A stretch of 64,000 nt of DNA from Gymnorhina tibicen (GCA_013399875.1 VXAZ01018984.1:6678264-6742263); one strand, 5' to 3'; shown: positions 35,591 to 49,009, counted from the stretch's first letter. The notes: generated by a model not told the origin, from the sequence alone. Made by a program: numbers and translations.

Positions 35591-38282
35591 AGAGAAAGTC
35601 TCATTTTTTTGCCGTATCACTTGTGACCCCAGGTGCTAAGCAGACAGAGAACCCATTGTATGAGCAGTGCTTTACAGCTGTTGTAGCTGCCAGCAGAGGT
35701 AGAGGAGACAATCTGGCTGTGCAGTCCTTGGCCTGAATAGTTCTGGGGTGACTAATCCCTGTGGAATCAGACTACTCTGCCTAAGACTGAGAATAGGTTT
35801 TCTACTGGCAAAGCCCAAAGAGTGAGGATGACAGACTGTGTCTGTGTAGCCACGGTGATCTTACAGAAGTTGTTAAATAATCTGGAAGATCAACAGTAAC
35901 TCTGCCAAGGTGGCTACGCAGTCTGGTAACTTAGAGGAGCGCAAACCTGATGCTCTCCTTAAAGCGCTTGGGGAGAGCTGAAAGTTCCTAAAGATGGCTC
36001 AGGTTATGCATTGAGATTTGGGATTTGTCGGAAGTCACAGTGTTGAGTGTGTGCCGTTAGCAGATGTAAAATGTAAAAGTGTTTCTACAATCACAGCCTT
36101 TGGTCAGCTTACTCAAGCATCAGTAAAGTGCTCACCTTGTCTGAAGAACCACAGCTGTGACCCTGAAAATAAAGAGTGTTCTTTCTTCCACAGTACAGAA
36201 CGTGGATAACTCTTCTGTGAGCAGAAGGGTACTGCTCTTCTATATAATGTAGCCTGGTGACTTAAATGCCCCCCAGGAGTGCACAATCCATTTCCACCTC
36301 CCAGAAAACTGCTTCTTTTACCATCCTGTGCTCTCATGGGAGATGAGAGACTGTCCGTGCCTCCTGCTGACTGTGCCAATACCTATAGAATTAAAACTCA
36401 GTGAGTGAAAGAATATGTGTCCAACAGCAAGCATGAGTGTAGACTCTGATATGGACACTTAATACAGATTGGAAACTTGAGTTCCAGCTTCTGCTCCAAG
36501 GTCAACTTTTAAAATTTCCAGGAAAAGCCCATGATGCCAGCCCAACATTCAGGGATTTCAGTAACATGAATACACAACTAATACAAAAAATGTGGCACCT
36601 ATGGATTTATGCTTAAGGGAGTGGGCAGCATGTTGAGTGAGAGCTTTCAGGATAATTTTGAATCTAGTTCTACCTGAGCTTCACCAAATGCGTCCAAGTG
36701 CTGATCTTTTCCTGGGTTCAGTTTGCACCAAGACAGGCAGCACTTGGATGTGAACTAATGCTGAAATAAGACTTATAATGAGCTTGGGATTCAGATCCAG
36801 CATACAGCAGTCTGAAAATGGATATCCTGAGTTTCTTACTGTGCCAAGATGGTTTTGCTAAATAAAAACAGCCTTCAAACAATCTTATCTTTTAATCAAA
36901 AGCCCAGGCTTGTACTAATAAAGTAATATTAACAATAGATTTTCATTTTGGATTTTTCAGACAGGGAAATAAGCACTGCTGTAGTGAAATCTACCAACCA
37001 CCAAAAGTCAGACTCTTCTACATTACTTTTCTCTGCACTGGTGGAAATCTGCAGTTGCTTCTCTGAATTTAGAGGCAGAATTAACACTTGAATGGAGTGA
37101 CTCAAAGCAAAATCCAAGTTTTGTTTACTATTAGGCACACTTATTGCATAAATAAACACAGTATACAGCTGCTGTGTTTTTTTTTTTTTAAAGTCAGCTT
37201 GCATTGAATTTGCAAATACGGTCAACACTAATTTACCCTTCATTTTGTCTTGGGATTTCTGAAAAATATGGGATGCCAAATGCTAATTCAGGTAACGGTA
37301 CTAATTCAAAATCTCAACTATAAAGCTGAAAAAGGTAAGTGCTCACATGAAATTGCTTATGTTAGTCTTTAAATTAAATTGCTCATTAGATTGTCTCCTG
37401 TGTCCTACATTCAAAGGTCATGTACAGATTTCACTATGAATTAAAAAAAAGAGAGGGGTAATAGTCTCCAAAAGAAAGCACAACTGCGTATCTTTTCTAA
37501 TGTGTTGTATCATAAAATTGCATTGGCTTACCTACACAGTAGAAGCCTGTGCTTTACAAAGACAATAAAACAGAAAAATAAAATGGTAACAAAGGGAAAA
37601 CCCAACCCTTTAGCACTCCTAAACTTTTTCATCTGGAAACTGAAATCATGGCACTGTTATCCAAATCTTCTAAACAGGAACAATCATCACAGACATTTAT
37701 TTGACTGCAACAAGAGCTGGTGGTTTATCCCCCATGTTTGGTGGTTTGCTTTTGGGTTTATTGGTTTGGTTTTGGTTTTTTTGAAAGTATTTTCTGACAA
37801 AATATGAAAGTACTTTACCAGCTTTTCCACTGTGTCCCTGTTAATCATCAGACTTCCATGGAATGGAGATTTTCTTCTGTTTTTGAGACAAGGCGATCCT
37901 CAACTAACATGGAGCATGCCAATAAGATGCTGTTCTGTTTGCAGATGTGTGAGGTTGCTTTCAAGGACATCTTTTCCATGGTCCTTAGTACAGTACTCAT
38001 GCCAGTGGCCAGAGGCTTTTTGAACTGGTTGGCAATGGCCTCTCAGATCTATATGGTTCCTGACCAGGTCTGTTCTGTTGCTGCTTTGTACCTACATTAA
38101 AATTTCATGTTGTATTTCTCTATGCAATTTCTTCAGCAATCACCTTTCTCCCTTTCTTTTCCTTCAACAAGAAACTAACCAGCCTTAGTCTCAGAGAGCT
38201 GGAGAATGGCAGTAGAGGAAGAAAGCTTTCATCTCTTCTTTCCTGGCTGCAGTGTTCAACCTTGCAGCTACTAAGCATAATT
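35591..38282. other. Intergenic DNA, nothing recognised
   Basis: AT-rich sequence, with homopolymer T runs (for example about 37177-37189). I see no supported exon, RNA gene or named repeat. Confidence 0.5.
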
Positions 38283-38500
38283 TCATAGAGTGATACAGAC
38301 TAGAAAGGACATCCAAAGGTCATCTGGTCCAAAACCCCAACTCAAAGCAGGGCTAAGATCATATTGATCAGGGTCTTGTCTAGTCGAGTTTTGAATATCT
38401 CCAGGCATGGAGATCAGTGGTGGATACAGTGTGAACCTCTTCCCTATCTCCACACTGTTGGCAGCAGTGTGCTTAAATGTTCAGACAAAAAAGAGAACAC
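38283..38500 (-). repeat. CR1 LINE, 3' fragment (old)
   Basis: A short, diverged CR1 3' end lies in minus orientation. The plus strand reads tcatagagtgatacagacta, then aaaggtcatctggtccaaaa, and later gtctagtcgagttttgaata and tctccaggcatggagatca, which are typical reverse-complement CR1 blocks. The right limit is approximate. It lies about 0.5 kb upstream of the MMRN1 start codon. Confidence 0.85.
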
Positions 38501-38880
38501 ACAGCAAATGTTCAGCTTTGTGTAGCACACCAGTTTTGCCAACTCTTTTTCGAATAACAAGGTCATAATTTTGAACCATCCAAAGGGCACATGACACATC
38601 TCTTCTCTGTACATGTACACATGAAAGGAAAATTAGCTAATAATTTCAGGTTTTATGCCTCGGGATTACTTCACAGTGTATATTTTTCCACATTTCTATT
38701 GTGCCATGAATCTTTATCCTGTGCCTTCTGCAAAGACTTCTTTTTTCCCTCCCACATAGGCTGCCAGGCTCCTGCTCTCCAAGGGGTCACAGGTTGCAGA
38801 GGGATCCACAGAAACAGGAAACCAGGCTTCCTCAGTCAGTTTTGAAACACCAAAACCTGTTTCCTTTCTACAGAAATAAA

Positions 38881-39006
38881 GCCTGTCAGGGCATCCTCTG
38901 GGTACGCTCATTATCTGAGCAGCAGCCCAGGAGGAGGGAGAAACTACAGGATTTCTTGTTTAGGAAATAAATGTGAGATAACTTACAGCATTTACAAACC
39001 ATCAGA
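38881..39006 (+). promoter_or_regulatory. MMRN1: MMRN1 proximal promoter / 5' UTR region
   Basis: This is the sequence directly before the MMRN1 ATG. It is not CpG-rich. Two GATA-type motifs face opposite ways: TTATCT at 38911-38916 and AGATAA at 38976-38981. GATA sites fit a gene active in megakaryocytes and endothelium; that link is inference from known MMRN1 expression. A TTACAG at 38982-38987 could be a splice acceptor 19 bases before the ATG, so an upstream noncoding exon is possible. The transcription start is not resolved. Confidence 0.5.
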
Positions 39007-39533
39007 ATGAAAGAGATCATATTCTTGCTGCTCCTATTGCACTTACAGAGGGGCAGCATTGGATTTAACATTCCAGGAAAACTCTGGACCATGGGACAAG
39101 GTGATAAAACCCAGACAAGTCACTCAGACTTGACTCTGTCTTCAACCACAATTAGGGCATCACCCCATTCTGAAATCCAAGCTGCCAAAGCAAGTGCCTC
39201 ACAGGAACCTCCTTTTGCATCTTCAGGTGAGACACTGGGAACGGAAGCAGTGAAGAAAACATCCAGTCCTGCAATATCTACCCCTGCAAGTCAGTCAAAT
39301 GGACACAGTGATGATGACTCTGGCAGAGACAAGATGGGAAGCTCATCTCACAGCAAAGGGACAACACTACAAAGCACTGCTAGAGAGATCCCTCTCCAGA
39401 AAAGGGTCACTACAAGCCTGGATACAGCTCCAGGGAACAGATCTGTCAAGCAGTCCTCTCGCAGCACTGGTATCACCAGGAGCCAGCAGGATGCCAACTC
39501 CAAAGCATCCGGCTTTGAAACTACCAGGGGAAA
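39007..39533 (+). CDS. MMRN1: Multimerin 1, exon 1 (signal peptide and N-terminal region)
   Basis: This exon encodes residues 1-175 plus two bases of the next codon of multimerin 1, a large secreted glycoprotein. MMRN1 is stored in platelet alpha-granules and endothelial cells, forms disulfide-linked multimers and binds factor V. The product starts MKEIIFLLLLLHLQRGSIGF, a clear signal peptide. A low-complexity Ser/Thr-rich stretch follows, with few large hydrophobic residues and one visible N-glycosylation sequon (NRS, in APGNRSVK). The exon ends GFETTRGK at a strong AAA|GTAAGT-type donor (GT at 39534-39535). The same ETTRGK-then-NWCAYV junction exists in human MMRN1, which fixes the identity and phase. 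It is about 30 residues shorter than the human counterpart, which is usual for this fast-evolving segment. No RGD tripeptide is visible, although human MMRN1 has one in this region. Confidence 0.93.
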
Positions 39534-42500
39534 GTAAGTTACGTATTTTTTCTTGTCTCCTAGGCACTGCTTAGGAATGGTTATTTTCCTGTTTCCAGTG
39601 ACATAATTGTCAGAAGTCCTAGCAATTTCAGTAAAATTATTTTTTGACCTTAAAAAAGACCCATCTAACACAAGCAAGGGACCAAACTGGCAGCATTTAC
39701 TCAGGCAAAACCATTGTAACATTTCTAACAGAGTAAATGCTGCGATGTTTTATTGCTCAGGGTAGTCGTCTCAAAATCAACAGGCAAGTCATTATCATAT
39801 ATGGGTAGGAAAGGACTACAATAGATGGCCCCCTGTTTTATGCACAGTAAACTATTGTTGATTTTTTTTTCTTCTTTCTTTTCTTGTGGGAAAAAGAAAT
39901 TGCAGATGCACTGTTTCATTTGGAATCTATTAAAAAATATTGTGTTTGTACACTTCTCCACTAAATTGAAAATACAAGCAATTAAATGTACAAAATGCAT
40001 CCATGTTTGACAATTTGAAAGATCCTACTCTGTGATAAAAACGTATGAAAAGTGGTGTTGCAGGTGAATGTGCATTCAGAACTGTATAACTTAATACATA
40101 ATAGCTGTGCATAATAGAGTATATCAAACTGTACTCTCTAGTTTTATAGCTCTGGAACACTCAATTATTTTCTTTGTTCCCCAATGTCTTCAGTTCTCAA
40201 TGGAGATATTAACACTGAATTTGCAGATATTGCAAGTTTCCCTTAATTGCTGGCATATAATCAGATCCTGGTAGAAAATGAAAGACACAAAGTATTGGTT
40301 GTTTTCCATAGTATTTATGGAGAGTGGGCTTTCAGAACATAGATTTCTTCTTTTGATAGCACTTTCCCAAATGTTAGCATCCAACTTCATGCTAAAAGAG
40401 AATAAATCATCACTACTACAATCATCTTGCCGTGTGTGGCTGGGAGCTAATGTTCCTTTAACTGAAAGAAAAGATTCCCACTGACCTGAGCATGTTTTGG
40501 ATGATGCATAAGGGAAATAAAGCACAAGGACCCAAAGAAAAGGAGTCCTTTGCCTCTGCTTGGAAGAGAGAGCTCGGTAAAGGAGCTCTGTTTCCCAGAC
40601 AGCTTTCCTTGCATACTCCTTAAGTTCTGAAAGTCGTCTGTTACACCACCTTACCACAGTGTTTGGCAGAACGTCTGAGTTCACCTGAGTTAAATGGGTT
40701 CTCTTTTTACATGAGTGCTGATAACTACATCTCCATTAAAATAAATCCTAATACATCCTAACCTTGGTCTTTAGCTTTCACAGCTTTCTTCAAGAACAGT
40801 ATTCCAATTAAATTTATCTTCAGAAAAACTCTGTGAATCAGCAGGTATTCTTTCTACCTTTTATGTGAGATATAAATATAAGTAGCAAAGAATTAGTCTC
40901 TGGTGAGGATGGTCATGTATTTTATTTATCGTAATGACATGTGGTTGCAGCTGCAGAGAGGCAAAATAAGCAAATCTTGTATTTGCCAGGACCTAATTTC
41001 ATGAGTGGTCAAGGAGCAACCTTCTGTACAACATGCGTATTTGAGTCCACTGAGCCAGTTAGCAGTAAAGCCAGGACTGCATATCAAATTTACAGGAATG
41101 TGCAGCAGCATGAAACAGAAGGCTGAATCCCCACTCTCTTGCTCAAACTGCTGAGCTACATGCCCACTCCCTGTCTAGCAAATACCTACAGTTCTAGGTG
41201 TGGCTCAGTCCTTTTCACAGTCAGATTCTTGTGCTACAAGGCTTGTCTTCCCACTGTGTATGAGCGTTTTTACAATCAGCTGTGGTGTTTTGAACTTTCC
41301 TTCCACTTTTGCCGTGACCTGGACCGTGACTTAAGTCACTTCACTGTTCCATCTTCCTTTCCTTATGAATTAGACCTGGATGAATAATAAACTTGCTTGT
41401 GACTCTTTTTTTTTTTTTTTTTCAGCAAAGGCATGAGAAAATGCCAAGTCTTGTGTGCTCACTGTTACCAATCACTGCTGTGAGACACCTGTAAAGCTAC
41501 TGATGAGAAAGTATGCATAAGAACACAAAAATTTTTATTTATTAAGTGCAAGTGCCATCAACTACACCCTAAATAATTTCTAGCATATGTTTTCCTTTTT
41601 TTCCCCAATATTTATCACAAATAAAGTGAAAGAGATACTGTAAGACTTCCAATAAAGACATGCATCTTTCTACAAGGTTTTACTCATTTGAAGCCTGAGC
41701 ACATCATGACTCAGTAGCCGATTCCACAGCTGTAAAGTGTGAGAAAATTTGGAAGAACAATTTGCTTTTTGAATTTACTTTGAATTAAAGCACCTCTTTG
41801 GTTGTATTCCAACCCGAATTTTTGAGTGACCTTGTAGGAACTGCATGGCTCTGTAATCCTTTATGGCAACCCATTGTGCTGACATATGTGCAGAGATGCT
41901 GATATTAGGAGGCTCCATATAGAAGGAACAATAGAGAGAGGTCCGTGGGAGACAAGAGGAAGGAAAACAAACAAGAATGAGCATTTATTTTTAAACATAT
42001 TTATAATTTTAAAAATACCAATACATACACTTTGTTAGAGAGTCTGCAAGGCTGTCAGATTACCCACAAGGTACAATATGTGCCGATTGTACAAACTTAA
42101 TTACCCAAATACCCCTTTCTGAAGGAGGTTATGTGCTTTAATGGCTTAATTACAAAGATAATTCCCTTGCTATGTCTGCCCTAGGTTATGTGAGGACAAT
42201 ATCATGCACCCATATCTAATCACATGCACACTAGAGCTAGGTCAGGCTTTGAGCCTCTATCACATCCTGATGTGGTATTGTAAGGACTAAATATTGGGCA
42301 TATCCTTTTCTCTAAAAACACTAAACCCTTCCTTATTCTTCACTGGCACAAAAATACAATTAAATTCTGTTCCTTCACATTGGAACAATTTTATAATTAA
42401 CCTTAGAATAGCTACAGAAGAACGTAATTTGTCACTGTCTGCCCTCAGACCATTTCAGAGGAATATTTTCTGTGGTGAGGTATCCCCCCTTCTGGCAGGG

Positions 42501-45500
42501 TCTGCACCCAAGCTTTCATAAGGATAAGAAAACTTCATAGGAACACATCTCGAATGGCCTGAGCTGAAGGAGAATTCCTTTCTTCACTCCTAGTAATGAA
42601 TTTGACTTTAGCTCTGAAATGTAAAACTTAATGTCTCTACAAATACGCATTTTTTCCTTATTTTTTTATTTCTAGCTATCTTCAAAGTGTTATGCAATCC
42701 ATACCAATGAATAAAGAAATACTGGAAAACTAGAGAGAGAGAATTTTTCCAAAATTCAGTGACACTAAATCTGAGTATCTGAGTCAAAGAAGAAAATTTA
42801 TGATATATTCTTTTCAATTGAGTTAATTTGAGATACATGTTTTTCAGCCTGTGGGGAGAGATAGTTGCAGTATTTCACTGTGTAAAGCAGTTTAAACAAC
42901 AGTGGTGCCATGGAGTAAATCTCAGGTGGAGTCCTGAGACCAGCACACTCATCTTTTCGTTCTGAACCTTATTTTATTAATTACTATCCAAGGCAGCTCC
43001 TGAATATGTGAGACCTTCATTCAGGTTGTAAATTAAGCACAGTATCCCCACATTGCTGGGTGGCTCTACATTACCCTTTTCTCTTATTATGTGTATATTA
43101 CACCTTTTCCGCTTATCATGAAACCACTGAGGGTCTTTATAGCCTTCCTCTACCATTACCTTGGGTAGTGGTGAGGTGACAGTATTTTATTACTAAGCAC
43201 AGAAGGGTTTAATAGAGTCAGCACCAGGGACAGATTTGCTTAGCTGTCACATGTGATAGGAGTGCTGAAATATTTCATTCTCGCTACCAGACGTCTGCAT
43301 TTCTCCCTGGAAATTGCTTTCGCCTGTTTCAGCTTGGTAGAAATCTAGCATACTGACAAATTAAAATGAATGGTTAAGATCAGCAGATGGTTCAGATACA
43401 TGAGACACATAGAAACCTGATTTAACTGCCTAGTTAATGCAAGGTTCACAGTCTCTTTTCATCACGTCACTTTTTAATGGAGCAGAAAGAACAATTCTTG
43501 AATCGATTTCCTAAGATTTTGCATCACTGTGCATTTACAAAAAATACTGTCACACACATCTTAGGTTTCTGCCTCAGTAGGTATATTCACTATGACCTGG
43601 AAGGAGGAAGGTCTTACACCGGCCTGAGGTTGCCTTGGTGGCTGTGTCAGGGTGTGTTTGACAATCTTTGTCCCTGGAACGTTGCACTACAGCTATGCAG
43701 AAGATCCTTGCAATAAGTCACTCTTGTCCAGCAGCACCTTCAATGTATTTCTGATGCACGGCTGTAAGCCCACAATCCAATTTTCCTACACGGGCTAAAC
43801 TCAGTGTTACACCCATAGCAGTCCCAAAGACCATGGCAAAGGGCAGCGATGGCTGGTAGAGTCAGGACAGACTGTTTTCAGTAGCACAAGAAACACAGCA
43901 CTGGAAAAAAAAAAAATCACATCTTCACCAAGGTTGTTTTTGAGACACTCACAAAGTACTTAGCCTCCTCAGAGTCTCGTTGTTTGGTTTTTCTGTGATC
44001 AGATAAGGCACCACTATACAGATGATTTCTGGGTTTTTTTCGGGATGGTAAGGAAGGTTTCTGTTTGTCTCATTGCACTATTGCATTAATGCTCATGCTT
44101 ATCTTGCTCTTGTTCTCTGTTTCATCTGCCATGGGAACAGCAAGGATTAGGAACAGACTCCTTTCCATCCCTACGGTGTCCCTTCACCCCTCTGAATAGA
44201 TTAGGATTACTGTACCAAACTGGACACAGTGTTAGGATTTACCTCCTAGCCCCTGCAAATACTCAGCTCTTTGTGGCATTTCATTTAAGGAACACCGGAA
44301 ACATCTGCTCAGGTATGCACAGAAAATAGGCATTCTTACAAATCTGAATATAATTAACATTTTAGAGAACTGACACTAATTCTAGGATAGACTTGGCAAG
44401 GAAGAGGTCAGCAGCAAGGTGTCCCCATATGTTTTCCAAAGGCATTATCTGTGTTGCCAGTTAGAGAATGCAAGTGTTTCAAATGTCAATTTTTCTGCCA
44501 AATCTGATACACAGCATCTATTCTGTATCACATTCTTGGTATGCAACACCATTGGTCATGAGGAAAAGCCTGTGGAAAAAGATCACCTTGAATTTCATGG
44601 ACTTTGGCTCAGATCCTTTCTGTTCAGGAGCCCCCTAAGATCCGTCAGGGACAGTGTAAAGATATGTATCTGTATGATTAAGTGGCAAATCAGATACAAA
44701 GAAACTGGCAAGGCATTTAATCATTTAATGAAGGGAAATAAGAAAAGAGAAGCTGCCCAAAACAACGGTATAAACAAGGACAAATTGACCCCTGAAACTT
44801 ATTTTTTATATTTTCATTTTGTCACTTACAAAGTCTTTTTTGTGTCAGTATTTCTCAAAGTGGAGAAGCCATCGCTGACACACTGCAATCTTCTTTTCTG
44901 TAGATCACGAAAGCACTAAAACAGCAGTGAAAACCAATACCACTGAAGGTTACCTGAAAGGCACTGAGAGTAAACTAGACCAGAACTACCTTAATGAATT
45001 TTGTACTCTGGGTCAATTAGAAGATGGAAAATAAATTTATATTCCAGAAGTAAATAGGCAGAGTTCAGACCTTTTTACAGATCAGTTTGTCTCCATTTTC
45101 AGATGTGTTTTACTGGATAATTCTCAAAGATTTGAGATTAATATCTTCTCCAACGTCTAAATTCTATCTGGAAAAGTTTGATTGTGTGAAAGGGCTCTGA
45201 ACACAGGGTGGAAGATCATGTATCAAAGAGGTGATCTGGTTTGCAACAAGAGAACATTTTAAGTGCTAAAACAGGTTGGTGAAGTGCTAGATAAGTGGAA
45301 ATGGTGAATTAGTTTTTGCAGCATGAGGGAGGACAAAGAGTAAATAAAAATTCGGATGAAACAAAGAGGCTGTGCGCAGTCCAAGGCTTCAGCACTGTAA
45401 TACAAAAAAAGGAAATGAATTATGAGAGCAGAACTTGTGTTTTGTAATAGACAGGACAAAATGTCAGGACACTGAGTCCTGAAAAAAGCGTTAAACAAAT

Positions 45501-46659
45501 CTTTGACACCTAATGCTCCAGTCAGTGTCAACAAGTCAGCTGTTTCTCAGGGATAAAAACATATCCTATACCATATTTTACTATCACACACTATTTTATA
45601 TTACATGTCACATGCACTTTTTAGCTTCTTCCATTTCAACCAGCTTGTACAACACATTTTCCAGTTTGATTTGTTTATGGTCAGTCCCTAGTGAGTACTG
45701 AATTTTTATTGCAGCTGAGATTCATACCTTTCACAGCAAAGGAAGCTGGGCAATAACCTAAAGAATTAACTGGTTTTGGTTCAACTTTATAATTTCTCTT
45801 TGAAATAGAGTTTATATTTTTGAAAGATGACCAACATTCACTTAAAGATACAGAATTTACCATATCACAGTGAGAAGTGTCTGTAGTCACCTAGTGGAAT
45901 TCAAAGGAAGTTGCTAAAACCAGTGTCCCATGCAAGAGCAAAAAAGAACCTTGTGAGGGTGCTTGCTATCCTTATAATCTGAGTGTTTACCCTGTGTCAA
46001 TCAACATTATCTCTCCCCATCCAAATTTGGCAGGTTGTTTAAAGCAAATTGAAAAGCCGGCATCTCCTGGCTCTAGATGCTTGTAGCATCTTTCTGCAAC
46101 CCCTTTTGCTCAGATGTAAAGGATAATATAAAATTAAAACTGTTGCAGAATCAAGATGGGTATCTCATTACCTATCCTGTGAAATACAAATAAGCTGCAT
46201 ACAACAGGAACGAGGCACAACCACCAAGCTGGGCATGGACTTTGACAACAGCTCCAGCTCTGGGTCCTTTTGTATTCCGTCAGCAACACAATAATCTCAT
46301 TTTCCTGATTCAGTGATGTTCAGCTGGCCTGATCCAATAGCATTTCTATTAAAAGCCGGGTAATCTAATTTACTCACAGACAAAAGTAAGTCATTTTCAG
46401 ATATGATATGAAGGGGGCATAACTGATTCTATACCATTTGTGGTCCGACTAGCACTGGTGTTCTTGTGGGGTGGCTTTAGGACCACTTACAAGGACCTGT
46501 GCTTCCAAGCAAGCGGGAGCAATCACGTACAGGCGTTGCCGGCAGTTTTCGTGAGGTTTGCTTTTTTCTCGGCAATGCACTCAAGGAACATTCTACAGCG
46601 GAAATGTGCTGTGGAAGGGGGACTGCAGGGACCCTAAAAAAAATCGTGATTTTTTGGTA

Positions 46660-47160
46660 TCGGTGTAAATCGTACTTCGCTGTTCAGCAGCATCGGGTGC
46701 CCCAGCGCAGCCGCCTCCTCCGCGGGCTGCGGCCGCCACCTGCCAGCCGTGCCCGGCACTGCCGCACCCCGCGCCGCCGGTGGGGCTCCGGTAAAGCCGA
46801 GCCTGAGCCCGGCTGATCGCGACTTGGGAGAGGGTTTAACAGTGCATAGACGGGTTTAAGCGCTCTCGAGTGTCCCCCGAACCAGGAGGGAGGGATCCCA
46901 AAGGCTAAAGACAGGCTAAAAGGCAGCGTCTGGGTGCCACTGGTAGGTCCCTGCCCGTCGTAGGCGCTTTGTTCCAGCCGCCTGGGCAGGCTCCGGGGCC
47001 AGTTATCTGCTCGGGACTTGGAACTGGGAATGGTCCTGAGGCCCAGGGGACTGGGGCTGCCGAGGCTGCCCAGGCTGCCAAGCAGACGTGCTCACAAGTT
47101 CCAGCAGAAGCAGATGCTGCTCTTCCTACCGTGCCCTACTACTCGGTGTAGGTGCTTCCT
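46660..47160. promoter_or_regulatory. CpG-rich island inside MMRN1 intron 1
   Basis: A compact GC-rich block has roughly 20 CpGs in the 150 bases from 46689 to 46835 by eye, then a milder GC-rich stretch to about 47160. It is sharply distinct from the AT-rich intron around it. Plus-strand donor-like sites follow (CTCCG|GTAAAG near 46790, CACTG|GTAGGT near 46940). It could be an alternative MMRN1 promoter, the promoter of a noncoding RNA, or an unrecognised GC-rich repeat. No coding family is recognised in it. Confidence 0.5.
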
Positions 47161-48101
47161 CATCCCTGAGGGTGCGTGTCACATTCGGGTACAGCCACAC
47201 CACACGGAGTGCAGAGCTGGGCTAGCAGTATTTTGATTTAAGCTGGAAATACCGCAGCAAATACCACATCAAGGAGGCTGCTTCAAAGGCCTGAGGACTC
47301 TCCCACACATTGCTACCAGTGCACGTTCCCAGCCAAGACATGCAAGAGGAGGATGAAATCTGTCACTTGGGCTTTATGCCAGCTGGGGACATGTACCGCT
47401 CTTTCCAGGCTGGATTTCTGTTGTATGTTGTGAGCATTTTGTTTTGTTTTTAAATACAGCTTTCCTGATTGAAATCAGGCTCAATGCGAAAGAGACACTA
47501 GGCTCCTCCAGCTCTCAACAAAATCTGCATGTTAGAAGTCTGTGCTGATGATCTGGAATAAATTATTCCAGGGAGGGTAAAGAGGATTTTCAGGTTTAAA
47601 GTCCTGTTATGCAAATCAGTTGTCTTCTGTTCTGCCTTTGCATTAACACAGCCTGTCATAGTTCTTCCGCCACGCTTCATCTTCTATTTCCAAATCTACA
47701 TTTTTTCAGACAATTTGATTTCAAAATTATATTTACATTTTTAACATCTTTTAATGAGCTTATTTCATTGGTAGTGTAAACCTAATTATGAGTCACACCA
47801 GGGGCTCTTTTGCTGTGAATATTTCCTCCAATTTAGCCTGATAAAAGATTGCTGGGCCATGTGAGAACCACAGCTTCAGACATTGCACTCACGTACCTTA
47901 AGAATGAGTTAAATATTTTAAATGGAAACAATCTGCTCAAGTTAGTTAAATTTTTGGTAGAGACCAGAGGCTGAGTTCAGACTGTCTTTAAAATTCAAGA
48001 ATAGCCCTTAACATTTGGGGTGTATTGTAATGTTTTTTCCTTTGGAAGGCACCTCCAAATGGGCAAGTTCCAATAGCTGTTCCTCAAAGCTAGACACCCT
48101 C

Positions 48102-48137
48102 AATAATAACAATAATAATAACAATAATAATAATAAT
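48102..48137. repeat. (AAT)n microsatellite with AAC interruptions
   Basis: About 36 bases of AAT/AAC trinucleotides lie in MMRN1 intron 1. Confidence 0.95.
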
Positions 48138-49009
48138 GGGATTTACAGTATGAATTTTTAAGGGGTTTTAGGTGGGGGCTAGGGTTGTTTGTCTTTTTGA
48201 ACTGAAATCTATATTCCAATGCTTTCATGTCTTTTGCAATTTTATTTAATGCCTGTTTTCATTCTCTTATCTTTTCATTGACCACATTTGCTCAGGTGTA
48301 AAATGGGTCTCAGTTACTAAAATGTATACCCAAATGTGTGCACTGCAGGACAGGTTGTCAATGACAGTATTGCTGTACATCTTCTGCTTAATCTCTTTCT
48401 CTGGTGAGCTGTCAAATCTGCATGCAAGGGTAAAGTGCAGGCTAGGGAGCCACAGGCTCAAGTCGTAACCTCCCCCCTGCCTCATTGTAGCCCGGATTTT
48501 AAAATCTGACCCCTATGTTTGGCTTTGTCATTTGCAGAGGTGGGATGCTTAGCACCCAGCTGCCCAAGGCGGTAGCTCCTCACCTCCCAGATGGCTAATG
48601 TGCAACAGGAAAGGAGATGTGGTACTGCATAACAGCTAGAGATGGCATTATTGCTTCAGAGGTTTTCTGAGCAGAGTTTATATGCCATCAGTTAATTGCT
48701 GAGAATTATTTAGAAATTTAGATGTTTACATTCCCTATACTTAGTTTAAATTATAAGCAAATCCCCATAATTAGTCAGAGCTCCTCCTGAATAGATCGGT
48801 GTCAGTCTGGCCCAGAATCACTTCCTCCATCTGTTAAGAAATATTTAGTATCCCATTCATATGCTGAGAGGTTTTTTTTTTTTTTTAATCTCTGTGCTGC
48901 ACTTCAGAGAAAAAAAAATACGTTTTTTAATCTTGGATATGAATTTGAAGAACCCTCACCACAGCTATGAAAGGGAAGAGATTTCTTGCCTGTAGTGAGA
49001 AAGGAGCTC

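Noticed and set aside
41405..41430. T-run followed by CAG, resembling a strong splice acceptor in MMRN1 intron 1
   Set aside because: The sequence after it has no sustained open frame of MMRN1 type, and exon 1 joins exon 2 directly in frame.
44419..44919. 166-codon plus frame in MMRN1 intron 1
   Set aside because: No family resemblance, AT-rich codons, and it simply runs through a splice-acceptor-like site to a stop.
46499..46816. 105-codon plus frame through the intronic CpG island
   Set aside because: The Arg/Pro-rich end reflects GC content. The nearest donor would leave phase 1, which does not fit the next MMRN1 exon.
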